A program made the translations under genes and the position numbers. DNA of 64,000 nt, taken from assembly GCA_963682025.1 (NCBI GenBank), contig OY821519.1, positions 13,328,168 to 13,392,167 on the forward strand. Reading direction: 5' to 3'. A model generated the notes under the pieces. That model was not told the DNA's origin. It saw nothing but the letters and a program-made list of their open reading frames with translations, and did no database searches. Origin of the DNA: Cordilura impudica. Lineage: Eukaryota; Arthropoda; Insecta; Diptera; Scathophagidae. The number at the start of each line of letters is the position of its first letter. Position 1 is the first letter of the stretch. Below, one piece after another: positions 1 through 11,925 of the stretch.

Positions 1-85
1 AGGGAAAACCATTACCTCTTAATTATAAAAATAAGAAAACTGAAATGAGAGATAAAGCCATTTTCTAATATTGCTAATGTCAGCT

Positions 86-173
86 AAGGCCATGATGGCT
101 TTATCTCCCATTCAAATGACAAAAAAATGACTTTATCTCCCTATTGAATGAGAGATAAAGCCATCATGGCCTT
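86..173. repeat. Inverted repeat, 30-bp arms
   Basis: Arm 86-115 is the reverse complement of 144-173 with one mismatch, around a 28-bp spacer. The arms carry the core gataaagccatcatggcc. A third partial copy of the core (gagataaagccatttt) lies at about 49-64. The structure could fold as a cruciform or hairpin. No coding potential or target duplication was seen. Confidence 0.8.
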
Positions 174-309
174 ATCTCACATGGTATTAAAGCACCCCCT
201 CGTATAATCTGTCAAACCTGCATCGATAAAAATTTTTTTTTTTTAATTTTTTTTTTGCATTTTCGAAAAAATTACAAAAAACAACAGTATCCAAAAATTA
301 TTCTATTTT

Positions 310-600
310 CTTAATGCTCTCCGATTTCCCTTTCATTTGAATACCCACACTTATAAAATGGATCAGGCCCCCAATGTTAGGGGGGGAGGGGGCTGGGGAC
401 ACTTGGGCCCACGCCCCAATTTTTTTTCTTTTTTTTATCTCCATAAAATTTCCGGAAGTTTGAGTACCCACATGATTTTTTCGCAACCTTGGGTCCCTTT
501 TTGGGACCTCCTGGGCCCGCCCAGGGGCATTTTCCCCCCTTCTGGTATCGATTTTCGTAATTTCCGGATTAATTCCAGGAGGGGGTAATTTTTTATTTTT
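310..600. other. GC-rich block with two stable hairpins
   Basis: An island of G and C runs inside AT-rich DNA. Two perfect hairpins lie almost end to end: GGTCCC-TTTTT-GGGACC at 492-508 and CCTGGG-CCCG-CCCAGG at 510-525. Reading frames crossing it on both strands are proline/glycine-rich and match no family I know. It may be a fragment of an unrecognised repeat. The next ~500 bases (600-1120) are AT-rich with short imperfect repeats of ggtacttttttaagaaaaga and no gene. Confidence 0.4.
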
Positions 601-1119
601 TTTCGCGGTGCGCCCCATAAAGTGAACTTTTGCCTCGATATTTTTTTCGATAATGATACTATCGGTGAAATACATCACCTACAAATAGAATTGGTACTTG
701 CTGAATAATTAAGCATATGGTTTGTAACATTGTGCAACACTATTAATAAAATCATCGGCGACGCTGCAATTTCATGTAAGTACGACAATAAAGCAAAATC
801 AAAATATTTTAATTAATGCCCTTTCTATTTTAAACTAAGTAAACTCACTAACGTTTAAGGCAGAATTATATCAATATCTGGAGGATATTTATATGGGGTA
901 ATTTTTTTAGAAAAGATAATTTTTTAAGTAAATGCACTTATTTTAAAAAAGGTACTTATTTTAGAAAAGGTACTTTTTAAGAAAAGAAACGTTTTACGAA
1001 TATTTTTTATGCTACTTTTTTAAGAAAAGAATCATATTTGGAGCAATGATTTTTGAGCACAACAAACATATATACACCCAATATGAGCCAGATACATAGT
1101 ACTTTGTGGAATTAGGGAT

Positions 1120-1375
1120 TAGCTTCATTCAAAGGGGATATTTGTATGGGGGCTAAGTCTAAAGTTGGGCCGATTCCCACCAATTCCAACAGGGTTCGTC
1201 CTTGAGCTGATTATGGCTTTCTTGGCAAATTTCATAAATAAATATTGAGAAATGGGACATGTAGTTTGATTACAAGGATTACATAGACAGACAGACGGAC
1301 GGACGGATGTCGCTAACATTAAACTGATTCAATTATTTTTGGTGGTTACAAACATCAGCACAAACTATATAAAAA
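1120..1375 (+). mobile_element. mini-me/DINE-like element fragment (family A)
   Basis: This stretch carries the hallmarks of the dispersed element seen complete at 25943-26730: the phrase on the gattcccaccaattccaac theme, a gattacaaggattacat block, a (GACG)n tract (gacagacggacggacgg) and the 'ggtggttacaaacatcagcac' ending. The tetranucleotide tract next to a conserved core is the published mark of dipteran mini-me elements. Both ends are missing. Confidence 0.6.
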
Positions 1376-1535
1376 AAAATTACAATTCTTCAAAATATCC
1401 GATACTATCGATAGTTTCACCACAAACTATCGAAAATATCGAATGGGGCGACTATCGATAGTTTGACACATCTATAAAATAGAAGCCGCGAGGCAACCAA
1501 ACTAAGGTTGAAACTCTGCCAATATGCTTGTTACG

Positions 1536-1572
1536 CACTGTGGTCAATATTTTGAGATAGCGGCCAAAACTC
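1536..1572 (+). repeat. Transib left terminal inverted repeat
   Basis: Begins CACTGTGGTCAA and shares gatagcgg-caaaactc with the right end. The heptamer differs from the right-end heptamer at position 4 (T for A). This makes it a perfect palindrome around its centre base, which could affect transposase recognition. Confidence 0.88.
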
Positions 1573-2108
1573 CTTTTGTTCTCCGATTTTAAAGTTATTA
1601 GACTCATATGAAAGTAGACAGTAGTAAACCTCGGGAGCCAAAAAATTAGAACTCTATTTCAACTATTTCACTGAGAACAGGGTGGTCCAAAATGGGCTTT
1701 TTCAGAATTTAGTAAATTTATGATATTTTTAGTTAATTTTTAAAGTTTAAATGATCATAACTTTTTTGTTTTTCAAGATTTTTGGACGAAATAAATTTTG
1801 TGTTGTATTACTGGTAAAAAAATTGAAGGTCTACTGTTTTCTGAACAATTTAAATTTTTTTTTTAAAAAAGGTCAAATTTCTCGGAAATTTCCTACTTCC
1901 TAGAGCACAACTCCTGTGAGTCAAGCTGAGTCAAAACACAAATTTACTATTTTGTAGTCCTAACTCTCCCCTACATTCCTATATATACATGTCCATGCAT
2001 CAGGACTGCACTTTTTGAGCTACAGCAATTTTTCTGACCCAAGGTAAGATATTCGGTACAAATGCACGTCATATTTTTTGAGAAGTTATTTGTATGTGAA
2101 AGTGGCTA

Positions 2109-2222
2109 TTATGCATATATTTTGATGAAATTTTGTACAAGAGTTCTTATTGACCCAAAAAATAATTCTGTTGAAATTAGGAGAAGTTGGCCCATATTTG
2201 GACCTAGTCCACATAGAAGGGT
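2109..2222 (-). mobile_element. DINE-like family A scrap nested in Transib
   Basis: On the minus strand this piece follows the family A order (a 'cctagtcc' block, a 'gaaatt-gg-gaa' block, then 'ttttgatgaaatt'). It resembles the complement of 26405-26520. It is old and short and sits in the non-coding 5' part of the Transib element. Confidence 0.45.
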
Positions 2223-2252
2223 GTATCAAAATTTTGACAAAAATGACAATAG

Positions 2253-2576
2253 AACTCTCAAATTATGTGGTATCTGGCAATTCATTTGGAAAAGGTAAAA
2301 AAGATTTTATTGCCATCTAATATTACACAACTTAAATACGTGAAAGTTGCAAATAAATTTAAAACCAATGGAAATAACTGGTAAAACCAAGTACCTTTTA
2401 TATTATTGCCAGTACCTGTTAACTCTCAAATTATGTGGTATCTAGCAATTCATTTGGAAAAGGTAAAAAAGATTTTATTGCCATCTAATATTACACAACT
2501 TAAATACGTGAAAATTCCAAATAAATTTAAAACCAATGGAAATAACTGGTAAAACCAACTACCTGTTATATTATGT
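2253..2576 (+). repeat. 168-bp direct tandem duplication
   Basis: The segment starting aactctcaaattatgtggta at 2253 is repeated from 2421, nearly identical for about 150 bases. It lies between the left terminus and the transposase of the Transib element. Subterminal tandem repeats can hold transposase sites, but that role is only a guess here. Confidence 0.85.
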
Positions 2577-2745
2577 TTCAAAGAGGTAAAAAAGATAATG
2601 TTGAAACTTCGAGCAATAGTATATTAATCCATGCATTCATTTTTTTTCTTCATTATTGTTTAAACAATGGCTAAATTCAGTTATAGTGTTCTATCTGATA
2701 TATATTTTGAACGGAAAGATGAAAACGACATTATTTTACATATAA

Positions 2746-4684
2746 ATGAATAATCCATTCTTCAAAATATGCGACAAACAAGAAATTAAAATTCATAACT
2801 TAAAAATAAAAAACTTTTTAAATACTTTAAGAAAACGGTACAATCAATGTTCCAGAAACAAGAAATTGTTTTACTCACGCAACCAAGAATGGCTAAGAAA
2901 TAAACTTATTTTTAAAAAGCCATCAGTAACTACCACGGAAACTGGAAAAGGTGGTCGACCAGCAAAGCCAATTGATAATTGTAGGGAAAGATCACGAAGA
3001 CGCAAGCTTAAACATATCAATGAAGAAGTTTCTTGTAGCATCATAAAGGATTCATTTCTGCATCAAATTCAACCATCGAAAACTAAAAAGGGTAAAATTG
3101 CTATCATTGAAAAAATAGTGGAAGCAAGCCCCAGACGCACAAAAAGGATTTTAGAAAGTATGCCGACACCAACTGAAGAAAATAAATTTACTCCAGAAGA
3201 AGCATTTGCACTATTTTTGGATTTGAAAATGACTAAAAACCAATGTACAGAATTGCGGAAGCGAACCAATGAAAAAAATTGTGGAATTTTTCCATCATAT
3301 CGAGATATAGTTTCTGCCAAAAAAGATTGCTTACCTTCACCAACTGCTATTAGTGTAACTTCAAGTTCAGCAGAAATAAAATTGCAGGATCTTCTTGAAC
3401 ACACTGCAGAACGATTATTAAAGACATTTGATGCTGACTATTTAAAGAAGTTTAAAAATTGCAGCATGACTTTAATTTCTAAATGGGGATGTGATGGGCC
3501 CTCTGGCCAGAAACAATACAAACAATGTAATGCGGAAAATTCATCAGATGCCAATTTATTCATGATTTCTTTCGTTCCATTACGTTTAACCAAAACTTAT
3601 ATTGGTTCAGAGCCGTCAACTAGTAGAGCTGCAGAGATAGATGTATGGAAGAATGAAATTCCCTCGTCAACAAAATTTTGTAGACCAATAAAGTTTGCTT
3701 ACAAAAAGGAGACTCAAGATGTCATAGATGAAGAAGTTCGAAAAATAAATGATCAAATTAAAGAACTTCAACCAGTAACATTTAAATTTGATGACCAAGA
3801 CATTGAAGTAAATTTTAAAATGTGTCTCACAATGATTGATGGAAAAGTTGCACAAGCTTTAACCAAAACAAAGTCATCGTCAAGCTGCACCATATGCCAA
3901 AAAACATCAAGTCAATTGAGCCAACCACCAACACAAGACGATAGTTTTAATGAAGCATATGAATTTGGAATGTCACCTCTTCATGCTAGAATTCGTTTTA
4001 TGGAGCATATTCATAAATTGGGATACGATTTGGAATTTGGCCCGTTAGACGAAACAGTGAGAAACAACAAAGAAAATTTGGAAAAAAGAAAGCAAAAAAA
4101 AAGATATTCAAGAAAAATACCGTGAGATAGGCCTTATAATTGACCAGCCAAAGCAAGAGAAGGAAATTCTAATGATGGAAACACAGCAAGGAGATTTTTT
4201 TCCAGCTTCTATAACTGGAGTAGATTATGATTTACTACGACGATTCCAAATCATATTAGAAGTTATAGCATGTAGCAAAAAGATAGATGCAAAAAAATTT
4301 GGTCAGTATGCTAATGAGACAGCAACCCTTTATAACCAAAAATATTCTTGGAGACATATGCCAACCACAGTTCACAAAATTTTGTTCCATGGGGAACAAA
4401 TAATTCAGCACAATATGCTTCCAATTGGAGATCTCTCAGAAGAAGCCCAAGAAAAAAGGAACAAAGACTACAGATTCTTTCGCGAGCACAATACAAGAAA
4501 AATTTCCAGATATTGTACTAATGAAGATCTTATTAATATTTTGTTGTGCACATCAGACCCATATATGTCCAGTATTCGACAAAAATGGAAATCAACCTCA
4601 TTAAAGTTAGATGAAGAGGCTAAACAACTACTGCAAAATGAAAATCAAAGCTATTTGGAAGAAATTTTTACTAATATTGCTTAA
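2746..4684 (+). pseudogene. Transib transposase, frameshifted
   Basis: RAG1-core-like recombinase that would cut and paste the surrounding Transib element in the nucleus. The first frame (2746-4125, 459 aa) carries the first catalytic Asp in KWGCDGPSG (residue 250, codon at 3493) and the second in MIDGKVA (residue 365, codon at 3838). A CxxC pair (SCTICQ) follows, as in the RAG1 zinc-binding region. The second frame (ATG 4172, to 4684) carries the third residue, Glu in SEEAQEKRNKDYR (codon at 4451), which lines up with the EGNESGNK block around RAG1 Glu962. The frames are offset by one base at an A-run near 4092-4101, so this is one gene broken by a single slip. Combined length of about 650 aa fits the family. 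A short upstream frame with a good start context (ATG 2667) ends at 2753 and overlaps the start; it may be the true N-terminus lost to another indel or a missed intron. Confidence 0.92.
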
Positions 4685-5254
4685 TTAATACTAGTTTAAA
4701 GATTATAATTTGTTTCTAATTTTAGTATAAATTTTTATTAATACATTTAAATAAAATATATGTGCACTTTAAATCAATAGTAAAAGTTTACTTAAAATTT
4801 TATCGATGTTGTGTTCTGTATATAATATATCCAAATGGTATTGATATTGTTGGGAATTTCAGTGTTATTTTTCAGTTTAATCCTCACAAGAATTAGCTTT
4901 CTTCCAAAAAAAACCAACCTTTGGCCCCTGTGAATATTAGGACTAAATAAATGTCAGGGGCCAAATGTTGGCATTTTCTGACCAAAATTAAGTTTAGGAA
5001 TAATAAATAAGTATTGGTTGTAAAATACGATTGAAGAAAATAAGAAATTATAAAAAAAATACCTATTTAAAATGTCAAAATATTCAACTTTTACATGGAA
5101 ACTCAACAAAAAATTAAAATGCATTTTTAACTCCAAATTACTTACGTTCCTATCAGTCGATTTTTACGTTTGAACACTCAAATTGAAGCTTAAAGTCCCT
5201 CCTATTGAACAAAACAAATTGCGTAAAAAAATACCAATCCGGACAAAAGTTATA

Positions 5255-5291
5255 GAGTTTTGACCGCTATCTCGCGAAATTGACCACTGTG
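5255..5291 (-). repeat. Transib right terminal inverted repeat
   Basis: Read inward it begins CACAGTGGTCAATTTCGC. The first seven bases are the consensus RSS heptamer. It is followed directly by the target duplication TTACG (5292-5296). Confidence 0.9.
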
Positions 5292-7667
5292 TTACGTCAA
5301 AATAGAACGTGATCTTTCTACATGTATTTTACACATATGTAATGTTTAGAAGTCATCACACGACATGTACAAATTTTGCACTGCAAAAGAATAACAATAA
5401 CACATCGTCTGATACCGCTTTTATGAAAGTAAATAGAAAAAAACAAACAATATATAGCAAAGGTGTGGAAGAGACGAAAAGATCTATTATTATATGCAAC
5501 ATACAGAGAATTAAACAATAAAATAACATCTGTCTAAAAGAAGAGCATAAGAAAATATCAAACATTGATCTATTTTAAACAAAATATTATAAGAAATGAC
5601 GTCATGTACAAAGCAAAACTTACATTTTCCAATATACTGACTGTTAATTACGACAACCAAATCATGGCAAAACTATTACACAAAACTGACCCAATTACGC
5701 AGGCGCTTATTAAGACATAGAAAATTTGCAACATACAAAAAACTATTTACATTAATAAAAACAATGGTTTCCATTTAGACACAATGAAATCTTTAATGAA
5801 ATTGACGTCATCATTATAAATTATCTATTTTAAAAAATTCAAATTTTTAAAATTCGAATACATGTATATTGTACTTTGCAATTTTATTTTCTTTCAGTGT
5901 CTGTATATTTGTACAAACTCCCATTCAAAGGGATGACAAATAAAACTAGGGTTGCAAAAAATAAATAAAACTTAAATAAATGGCCTTTAGTTAATACTTT
6001 TCGGTAAATATTAAGAAATAAAAACCTGTTGTTTAGATATTTTTTTTCCTTTGGCACTTTGATTTTCTCTTAACATGTTTTTACAGAATTATTATTGATA
6101 AGTATCATTCAATATCAATTACTTTAGATTTTTCTCGTGAATTTCCTTTTGAATACACTTTCGTTTCTATTTTTTTTTTTTCTTGCTGACTTGTACTTTA
6201 ATACAAATATATATATGTTTATATATTCAAATGATTTCACTACACTGGGTATTTATTTCGTATTATTGTTCAACGAATTGAACACGCGCTCTTTTAATAC
6301 TCAACACAAAATTCTACGAAGGAAAATAATAAACTGCCCGTCTGTACTTTTTTTGTATTTTAGTATAGTTTGTGACAAAAGAGAGATAGAAATATAAAAA
6401 CTTGTCAGCTGTTTAAAGAACAGAGTTGCTTAAGCTTTTTATCCGTGTTGTATTTGGTCACTAACAGATGTCTTTATTAGTAGTAATTTTTTATATGTTA
6501 ATGGTTTATAGTGCGCGTTTACAACTAAATGTGTGTTTACGTTATGTGTATTGTCCATATGTAAATTCAGTTTTACGATCCATACGTAATTCTGTGTATG
6601 TGTCAAAATTGGCGTTTTATATACGATTCATAATTTTTGCGTTAAAACGTACATATGTATTTCCTTATGAAATAATCTCTAAATGTAAAGAACAGCTGAT
6701 TTAATTTGTGAATTTACAAAAATTTATTGTTAAAAATAAAGTTATATGTATTATATATTTTTTAATTATTAGTTAATATTAAATAATTTATTTTTCTTTC
6801 AATATTAATCTTTATAATTTACTCTGTTTTTCTTTCGCCACAAGCAGTGTTGTATTTTCATATGTTTGTCATGCTCTAATTGAAAAATTACATATGTCTT
6901 GCCAAATGTATTGTACATAAACAATATTTGAAAGGGTTCACACTATGTGCTAAAAAAAATAAGAAAAACACAAGCATAACACATAGTGTGAATGCAGCTT
7001 AAGGAAAATCTAGTAGATTTAGTTGAAATCTATTTAAAAATCTATACCGTTCACACCTAACTTCTTTGACATTTTGTTTCCACAACAATAAACAGCTGAT
7101 TAAAATAAATCATATGAACTAGATATACCAAAAATAGTTAAAACAATAGGAAATTGGAATTATGGATTTTATTATTATATTATGCATCAAGTATGAAAAA
7201 AGCACAAGCTGAAATATAAATTTTGCGAAAAAAAAAACACACCAGCATTTGTTAAATGTATTATTTGAACAACAAAAATAAATGTATTTTGCACAATTAT
7301 TATATAGCAATTGGCAATGGGCACATATAAGTATAAAAAATTATAACTTTTCAATTACTAAATATTTTTTTATTATAAGAATTGTCATCCGTATTAATAA
7401 TTAATATTTTATTTCCTTTTTATTCAACTTGTTTGCTTTTAAGTGTCCATTTTTCAGTCACTGCGTTGTAATTTTCTACTACAATATTAAAAAAAACACA
7501 GCAATATCATTTGGTAGTGCCCAAGTTTGACAAGATTTTGTGAGATTTTGCACAAATCTAGTAACGAGCTAGATTTTGTTCTGTATGGGAAATCTAGTAA
7601 AAATGAGCTAGATTTCGCTCGAAATCTCGTATATACTAGATTTTGCTTAGATGTAAACGCACTATTA
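5292..7667. other. AT-rich DNA without a recognisable gene
   Basis: Only short, composition-driven frames occur on either strand. The motif AACAGCTGAT, or its core CAGCTG, recurs (about 6405, 6692, 7091 and, just beyond, 7790). It resembles the Drosophila E-box core-promoter motif, but no transcript can be inferred. A 13-bp inverted repeat lies at 6937-6992. A series of ctagattt repeats lies at 7005-7060 and 7555-7650. Confidence 0.5.
6937..6992. repeat. 13-bp perfect inverted repeat
   Basis: ttcacactatgtg (6937-6949) is the exact reverse complement of 6980-6992 across a 30-bp A-rich spacer. Possibly the terminus of an old MITE. Confidence 0.7.
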
Positions 7668-7905
7668 GGGGCTAGTTAGCCTCCCGTAGTTAAAATGAAA
7701 CCGTACCGTAAATGCAACGTTGGCGTTAATTGCTATGAGAGAACGTAAAAAACGAACCAGCATGTAGCTGTGTAAAATTAACCAATCTTTATCAGCTGTT
7801 CACAAATGTTGCCTACAAACGTAGTAAGATTTTTTTTTGCAACAGGTTGGGACGTTCGTGTTACGTGACAGTTTAGTTCGGTAACTGCTCTAAATGTAAC
7901 AAAAA
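7668..7905 (+). mobile_element. Truncated copy of the 32.7-kb MITE
   Basis: Starts ggggctagttagcc and follows the same order of blocks as 32704-32998: gtaccgtaaatg, aacgttggc, gaacgtaa-aaacgaaccagca, tttatcagctgttcacaaatg, ttgggacgtt, cagttagttcggtaa. The right terminal repeat is missing. It is more diverged than the intact copy. Confidence 0.75.
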
Positions 7906-8048
7906 AAACATAAACATTTTTGAAACCTTCAAATAGCTTTACGGATGATTTTAGAGAATGAAACTGACTTTTTTCAAATCTTTCAATTGATTTAAAACAA
8001 ATTAAAATATCTCAATATGTTTTTATTTTGACCTTTTAATTTTTAACT

Positions 8049-8248
8049 AAATTAAATAAGTGATCAGGCTCGAGGTCTGTGTGTTAGAGGTTAGACCATA
8101 AGGTCATAAAATAATATTTGGATAATTGTTACTCGTTGTTGCATTTCCTGATGATGCTTGCCGATGGTAGGCGAAATATTGAAAATAAAATAATATAAAA
8201 ATAAAGTAATATAAACACAGACCTCGAGCCTGATCACTTATTTAATTT
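8049..8248. repeat. 33-bp inverted repeat enclosing a hammerhead-like core
   Basis: Arms 8049-8081 and 8216-8248 are perfect reverse complements (core gatcaggctcgaggtctgtg). In the loop on the plus strand is CTGATGA followed by a stem-forming GCTTGCC/GGTAGGC and then GAAA (about 8148-8180). That is the order of the conserved hammerhead ribozyme core. Stem I cannot be drawn convincingly, so activity is doubtful. Penelope-like elements and retrozymes carry such ribozymes. Confidence 0.6.
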
Positions 8249-9282
8249 ATTCAAATAAAAATATGTTATTTATAAACAAATTTAAAAGGAAATCGCAAAG
8301 GAACAAGTCAATGCCCTCCTGTCTGATGCCTTTATTAATATATGGACTCTTTTTAACCGTTAACCGATATAATTTATTATATTAAGAAGTTTGAAAAGAA
8401 GCAATTATGGTTTAACATTTTAACATTAAAGGCCGTAGGCATCATACTTTTTTATATTTACAGAAGATTGTTTTTAGAAAATGTTCTCCAAAAAACATTA
8501 TTTTGCAATGAATTATATTAGTTGAATCATTTTCTTTTATTTTTATAATTTCTATATTTCACTGCCAACAAATACTTCTCTGTGCATAGAAATCTTGTTG
8601 CTGTCTTAGCTAAGTATTAACAGCCTGACTCATATATGAATATATTTAAATAATAAATTTTAAAATGACCGTTATTGGTTTATGTCGTAGAGAGCATACA
8701 GTAGAAGGAGTCATATACAAATACAGTATAAGGTGGTTCAAATATGTTTTTGTTACTTTTGGCTTTTTTGCTACAATAGTGCCAAAGTTATATGAAAAAA
8801 AAAAATTGATTTGAATTAAAGTGAACGCAGCCAAAAATTTTAAAAAATTGTATAAGTAAAATTTCTATAAAAGGACGTACGAACGCTGCTAAACGCAGAC
8901 TTTTTTGGTTATTTTAATTTAAAAAAAAATTATAAAAAAAAAACTAAATATAATAGTAATAATAATAATAATAATAATAATATTAATAATAGGAATAATA
9001 TTAAAAAAAATTTAATTTTGTTCAAATTTAGTTTTGAAAAACAGATTTTTTTGTCTGTCCCTCCGAATGGGGGGAGTTAGTGCTTGCTGAAACAGCAAGA
9101 TGATTTTTGTTGTTTGCTAGAGATTATCTTTTTATTATCGATGATTTTTATGAACAAGTGCAAAAAACCGTATGATTTCATGAGCTTGAAAAAACCATTA
9201 TTTACAACAAACACATGTAGATTTCAAGCATGAAAACAAAGGTTCGGCTCAATTCTGGCAAATTCAGCAAATTCTAGTTATT
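8249..9282. other. Non-coding AT-rich DNA with an (AAT)n microsatellite
   Basis: No coding or RNA gene is visible. A TAA/AAT trinucleotide run sits at about 8951-8990. Confidence 0.5.
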
Positions 9283-9342
9283 AACAAGTAAGAGTGTTAA
9301 ATTCGGCTGTGCCGAATTTTTTGATACCCTCCTCCTGAGTCT

Positions 9343-10690
9343 TTAATTTTTAATTTTTTATTTTTAATTTTTAATTTTTAATTTTTAATTTTTAATTTTT
9401 AATTTTTAATTTTTAATTTTTAATTTTTAATTTTTAATTTTTAATTTTTAATTTTTAATTTTTAATTTTTAATTTTTAATTTGTAATTTTTAATTTTTAA
9501 TTTTTAATTTTTAATTTTTAATTTTAAATTTTAAATTTTTAATTTTTAATTTTTAATTTTTTAATTTTTAATTTTAAATTTTTGATTTTTAATTTTTAAT
9601 TTTTAATTTTTAATTTTTAATTTTTTAATTTTTAATTTTAAATTTTAAATTTTTGATTTTTAATTTTTAATTTTTAATTCTTAATTTTTAATTTTTAATT
9701 TTTAATTTTTAATTTTTAATTTTTAATTTTTAATTTTTAATTTTTAATTTTTAATTTTTAATTTTAAATTTTAAATTTTTAATTTTTAATTTTTTAATTT
9801 TTAATTTTAAATTTTAAATTTTTGATTTTTAATTTTTAATTTTTAATTCTTAATTTTTAATTTTTAATTTTTAATTTTTAATTTTTAATTTTTAATTTTT
9901 AATTTTTAATTTTTAATTTTTAATTTTTAATTTTTAATTTTTAATTTTTTAATTTTTAATTTTTAATTTTTAATTTTAAATTTTAAATTTTAAATTTTAA
10001 ATTTTTAATTTTTAATTTTTAGTTTTTTAATTTTTAATTTTAAATTTTAAATTTTAAATTTTTAATTTTTAATTTTTTAATTTTAAATTTTAAATTTTTG
10101 ATTTTTAATTTTTAATTTTTAATTCTTAATTTTTAATTTTTAATTTTTAATTTTTAATTTTTAATTTTTAATTTTTAATTTTTAATTTTTAATTTTTAAT
10201 TTTTAATTTTTAATTTTTAATTTTTAATTTTTAATTTTTAATTTTTAATTTTTAATTTTTAATTTTTAATTTTTAATTTTTAATTTTTAATTTTTAATTT
10301 TTAATTTTTAATTTTTAATTTTTAATTTTTAATTTTTAATTTTTAATTTTTAATTTTTAATTTTTAATTTTTAATTTTTAATTTTTAATTTTTAATTTTT
10401 AATTTTTAATTTTTAATTTTTAATTTTTAATTTTTAATTTTTAATTTTTAATTTTTAATTTTTAATTTTTAATTTTTAATTTTTAATTTTTAATTTTTAA
10501 TTTTTAATTTTTAATTTGTAATTTGTAATTTTTAATTTTTAATTTTTAATTTTTAATTTTTAATTTTTAATTTTTAATTTTTATTTTTTAATTTTTAATT
10601 TCTAGTTTTTAATTTTTAGTTTTTAGTTTTTAATTTTTAATTTTTCAAGTTTTTATTTTTAATTTTTAATTTTTAATATTTAATTTTTAA
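9343..10690 (+). repeat. (TTTTTAA)n minisatellite
   Basis: About 1.35 kb of the 7-mer tttttaa, with occasional 6-mer (ttttaaa) and single-base variants. An interrupted block containing tttttgatttttaa recurs about three times (near 9580, 9650, 9820 and 10095), which points to higher-order duplication within the array. Confidence 0.95.
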
Positions 10691-11890
10691 TTTTTGTGTT
10701 TTCCATTTTTCATTTTTCAATTTTCATTTTCCAATTTCCATTTTCCATTTTTCAATTTTCATTTTCCATTTTCAATTTTTCAATATTCAATTTTCATTTT
10801 CCATTTTCCATTTTTCAATTTTCATTTTCAATTTTCCATTTTGCATTTTCCATTTTTCAATTTTCATTTTCCATTTTTCATTTTCATTTTCAATTTTTCA
10901 TTTTCCATTTTTCAATTTTCATTTTCCATTTTGCGTTTTTCATTTTTAATTTTTAATTTTTCAATTGTCATGTTCCATTTTCCATTTTTCATTTTCCAAT
11001 TTCCATTTTTAATATTTCAATTTTCATTTTTCATTTTCCATTTTCCATTTTTTAATTTTTCAGTTTTCATTTTGCATTTTTCATTTTTTATTTTTCATTT
11101 TCCATTTTTCATTTTCCATTTTCCGTTTTTCATTTTTCAATTTTCATTTTTCGTTTTTCATTTTTCATTTTCCCTTTTCCATTTTTCATTTTTAAATTTT
11201 CATTTTCCATTTTCCATTCTTCATTTTTCAATTTTCCATTTTTCAATTCTCATTTTCCATTTTCCATGTTTTAATTTTCTTTTTCCATTTTTCAATTTTC
11301 ATTTTACAATTTACATTTTTCATATTTCATATTTCATTTTCCATTTTTCATTTTTAATTTTTCAATTTTCAATTTTCATTTTCCATTTTTCATTTTTCAA
11401 TTTTCATTTTCCATTTACATTTTTCATTTTTCATTTTACATTTTACATTCTACATTTTACATTTTACATTTTACGTTTTACATTTTACATTTTACATTTT
11501 ACATTTTACATTTTAAATTTTACATTTTACATTTTACATTTTACAATTTACATTTTACATTTTACATTTTACGTTTTACGTTTTACATTTTACATTTTAC
11601 ATTTTACATTTTAAATTTTACATTTAACATTTTACATTTTAAATTTTAAATTTTAAATTTTAAATTTTAAATTTTAAATTTTAAATTTTAAATTTTAAAT
11701 TTTAAATTTTACATTTTACATTTTACATTCTACATTTTACATTTTAAATTTTACATTTAACATTTAACATTTTACATTTTACATTTTACATTTTACATTT
11801 TACATTTTACATTTTACATTTTACATTTTACATTTACATTTACATTTTACATTTTCCATTTTCTGTTTTTCATTTTCCATTTTCCATTCT

Positions 11891-11921
<31 letters not shown>

Positions 11922-11925
11922 ATTG
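10691..11925 (+). repeat. (CATTTTY)n to (CATTTTA)n minisatellite
   Basis: The unit changes along the array: cattttc/catttttc to about 11400, cattttac to about 11630, ttttaaat to about 11710, cattttac again to about 11850, then cattttcc. Because the unit has no stop in one frame, a frame of about 306 codons (Phe-His-Phe-rich) runs across it. I regard this as a by-product, not a gene. Confidence 0.95.

Larger units (their letters stand above)
1536..5291 (+). mobile_element. Complete Transib element (RAG1-like DDE transposon)
   Basis: A 3756-bp element bounded by 37-bp terminal inverted repeats (1536-1572 and 5255-5291, 31/37 matching) and flanked on both sides by the 5-bp duplication TTACG (1531-1535 and 5292-5296). 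Five-base target duplications and termini starting CACWRTG are diagnostic of the Transib superfamily, the proposed ancestor of the RAG1 recombinase. The 3' end reads CACAGTG outward-in, identical to the consensus V(D)J signal heptamer. The 5' end is CACTGTG. Inside are a transposase gene broken by a frameshift, a 168-bp direct repeat upstream of it, and an old DINE-like scrap at about 2109-2222. The intact target duplication suggests a fairly recent insertion. The transposase break makes it non-autonomous unless an intact copy acts in trans. Confidence 0.93.

Noticed and set aside
298..678. 126-codon frame on the minus strand
   Set aside because: Spans the GC-rich hairpin block. No domain, and the opposite strand is also open. 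Treated as composition-driven.
4863..4985. Hairpin ggcccctg...caggggcc as a terminator or separate element
   Set aside because: It is inside the Transib element near its right end and without separate ends. Noted as internal structure only.
5309..5565. Overlapping 66-70-codon frames on both strands
   Set aside because: No start context, splice sites or similarity. AT-rich background.
10694..11614. 306-codon open frame, Phe/His/Ile-rich
   Set aside because: It lies wholly in a 7-mer array lacking stops in that frame, and several frames stay open. Composition explains it. The same holds for frames in 42441-43566 and 61770-63396.
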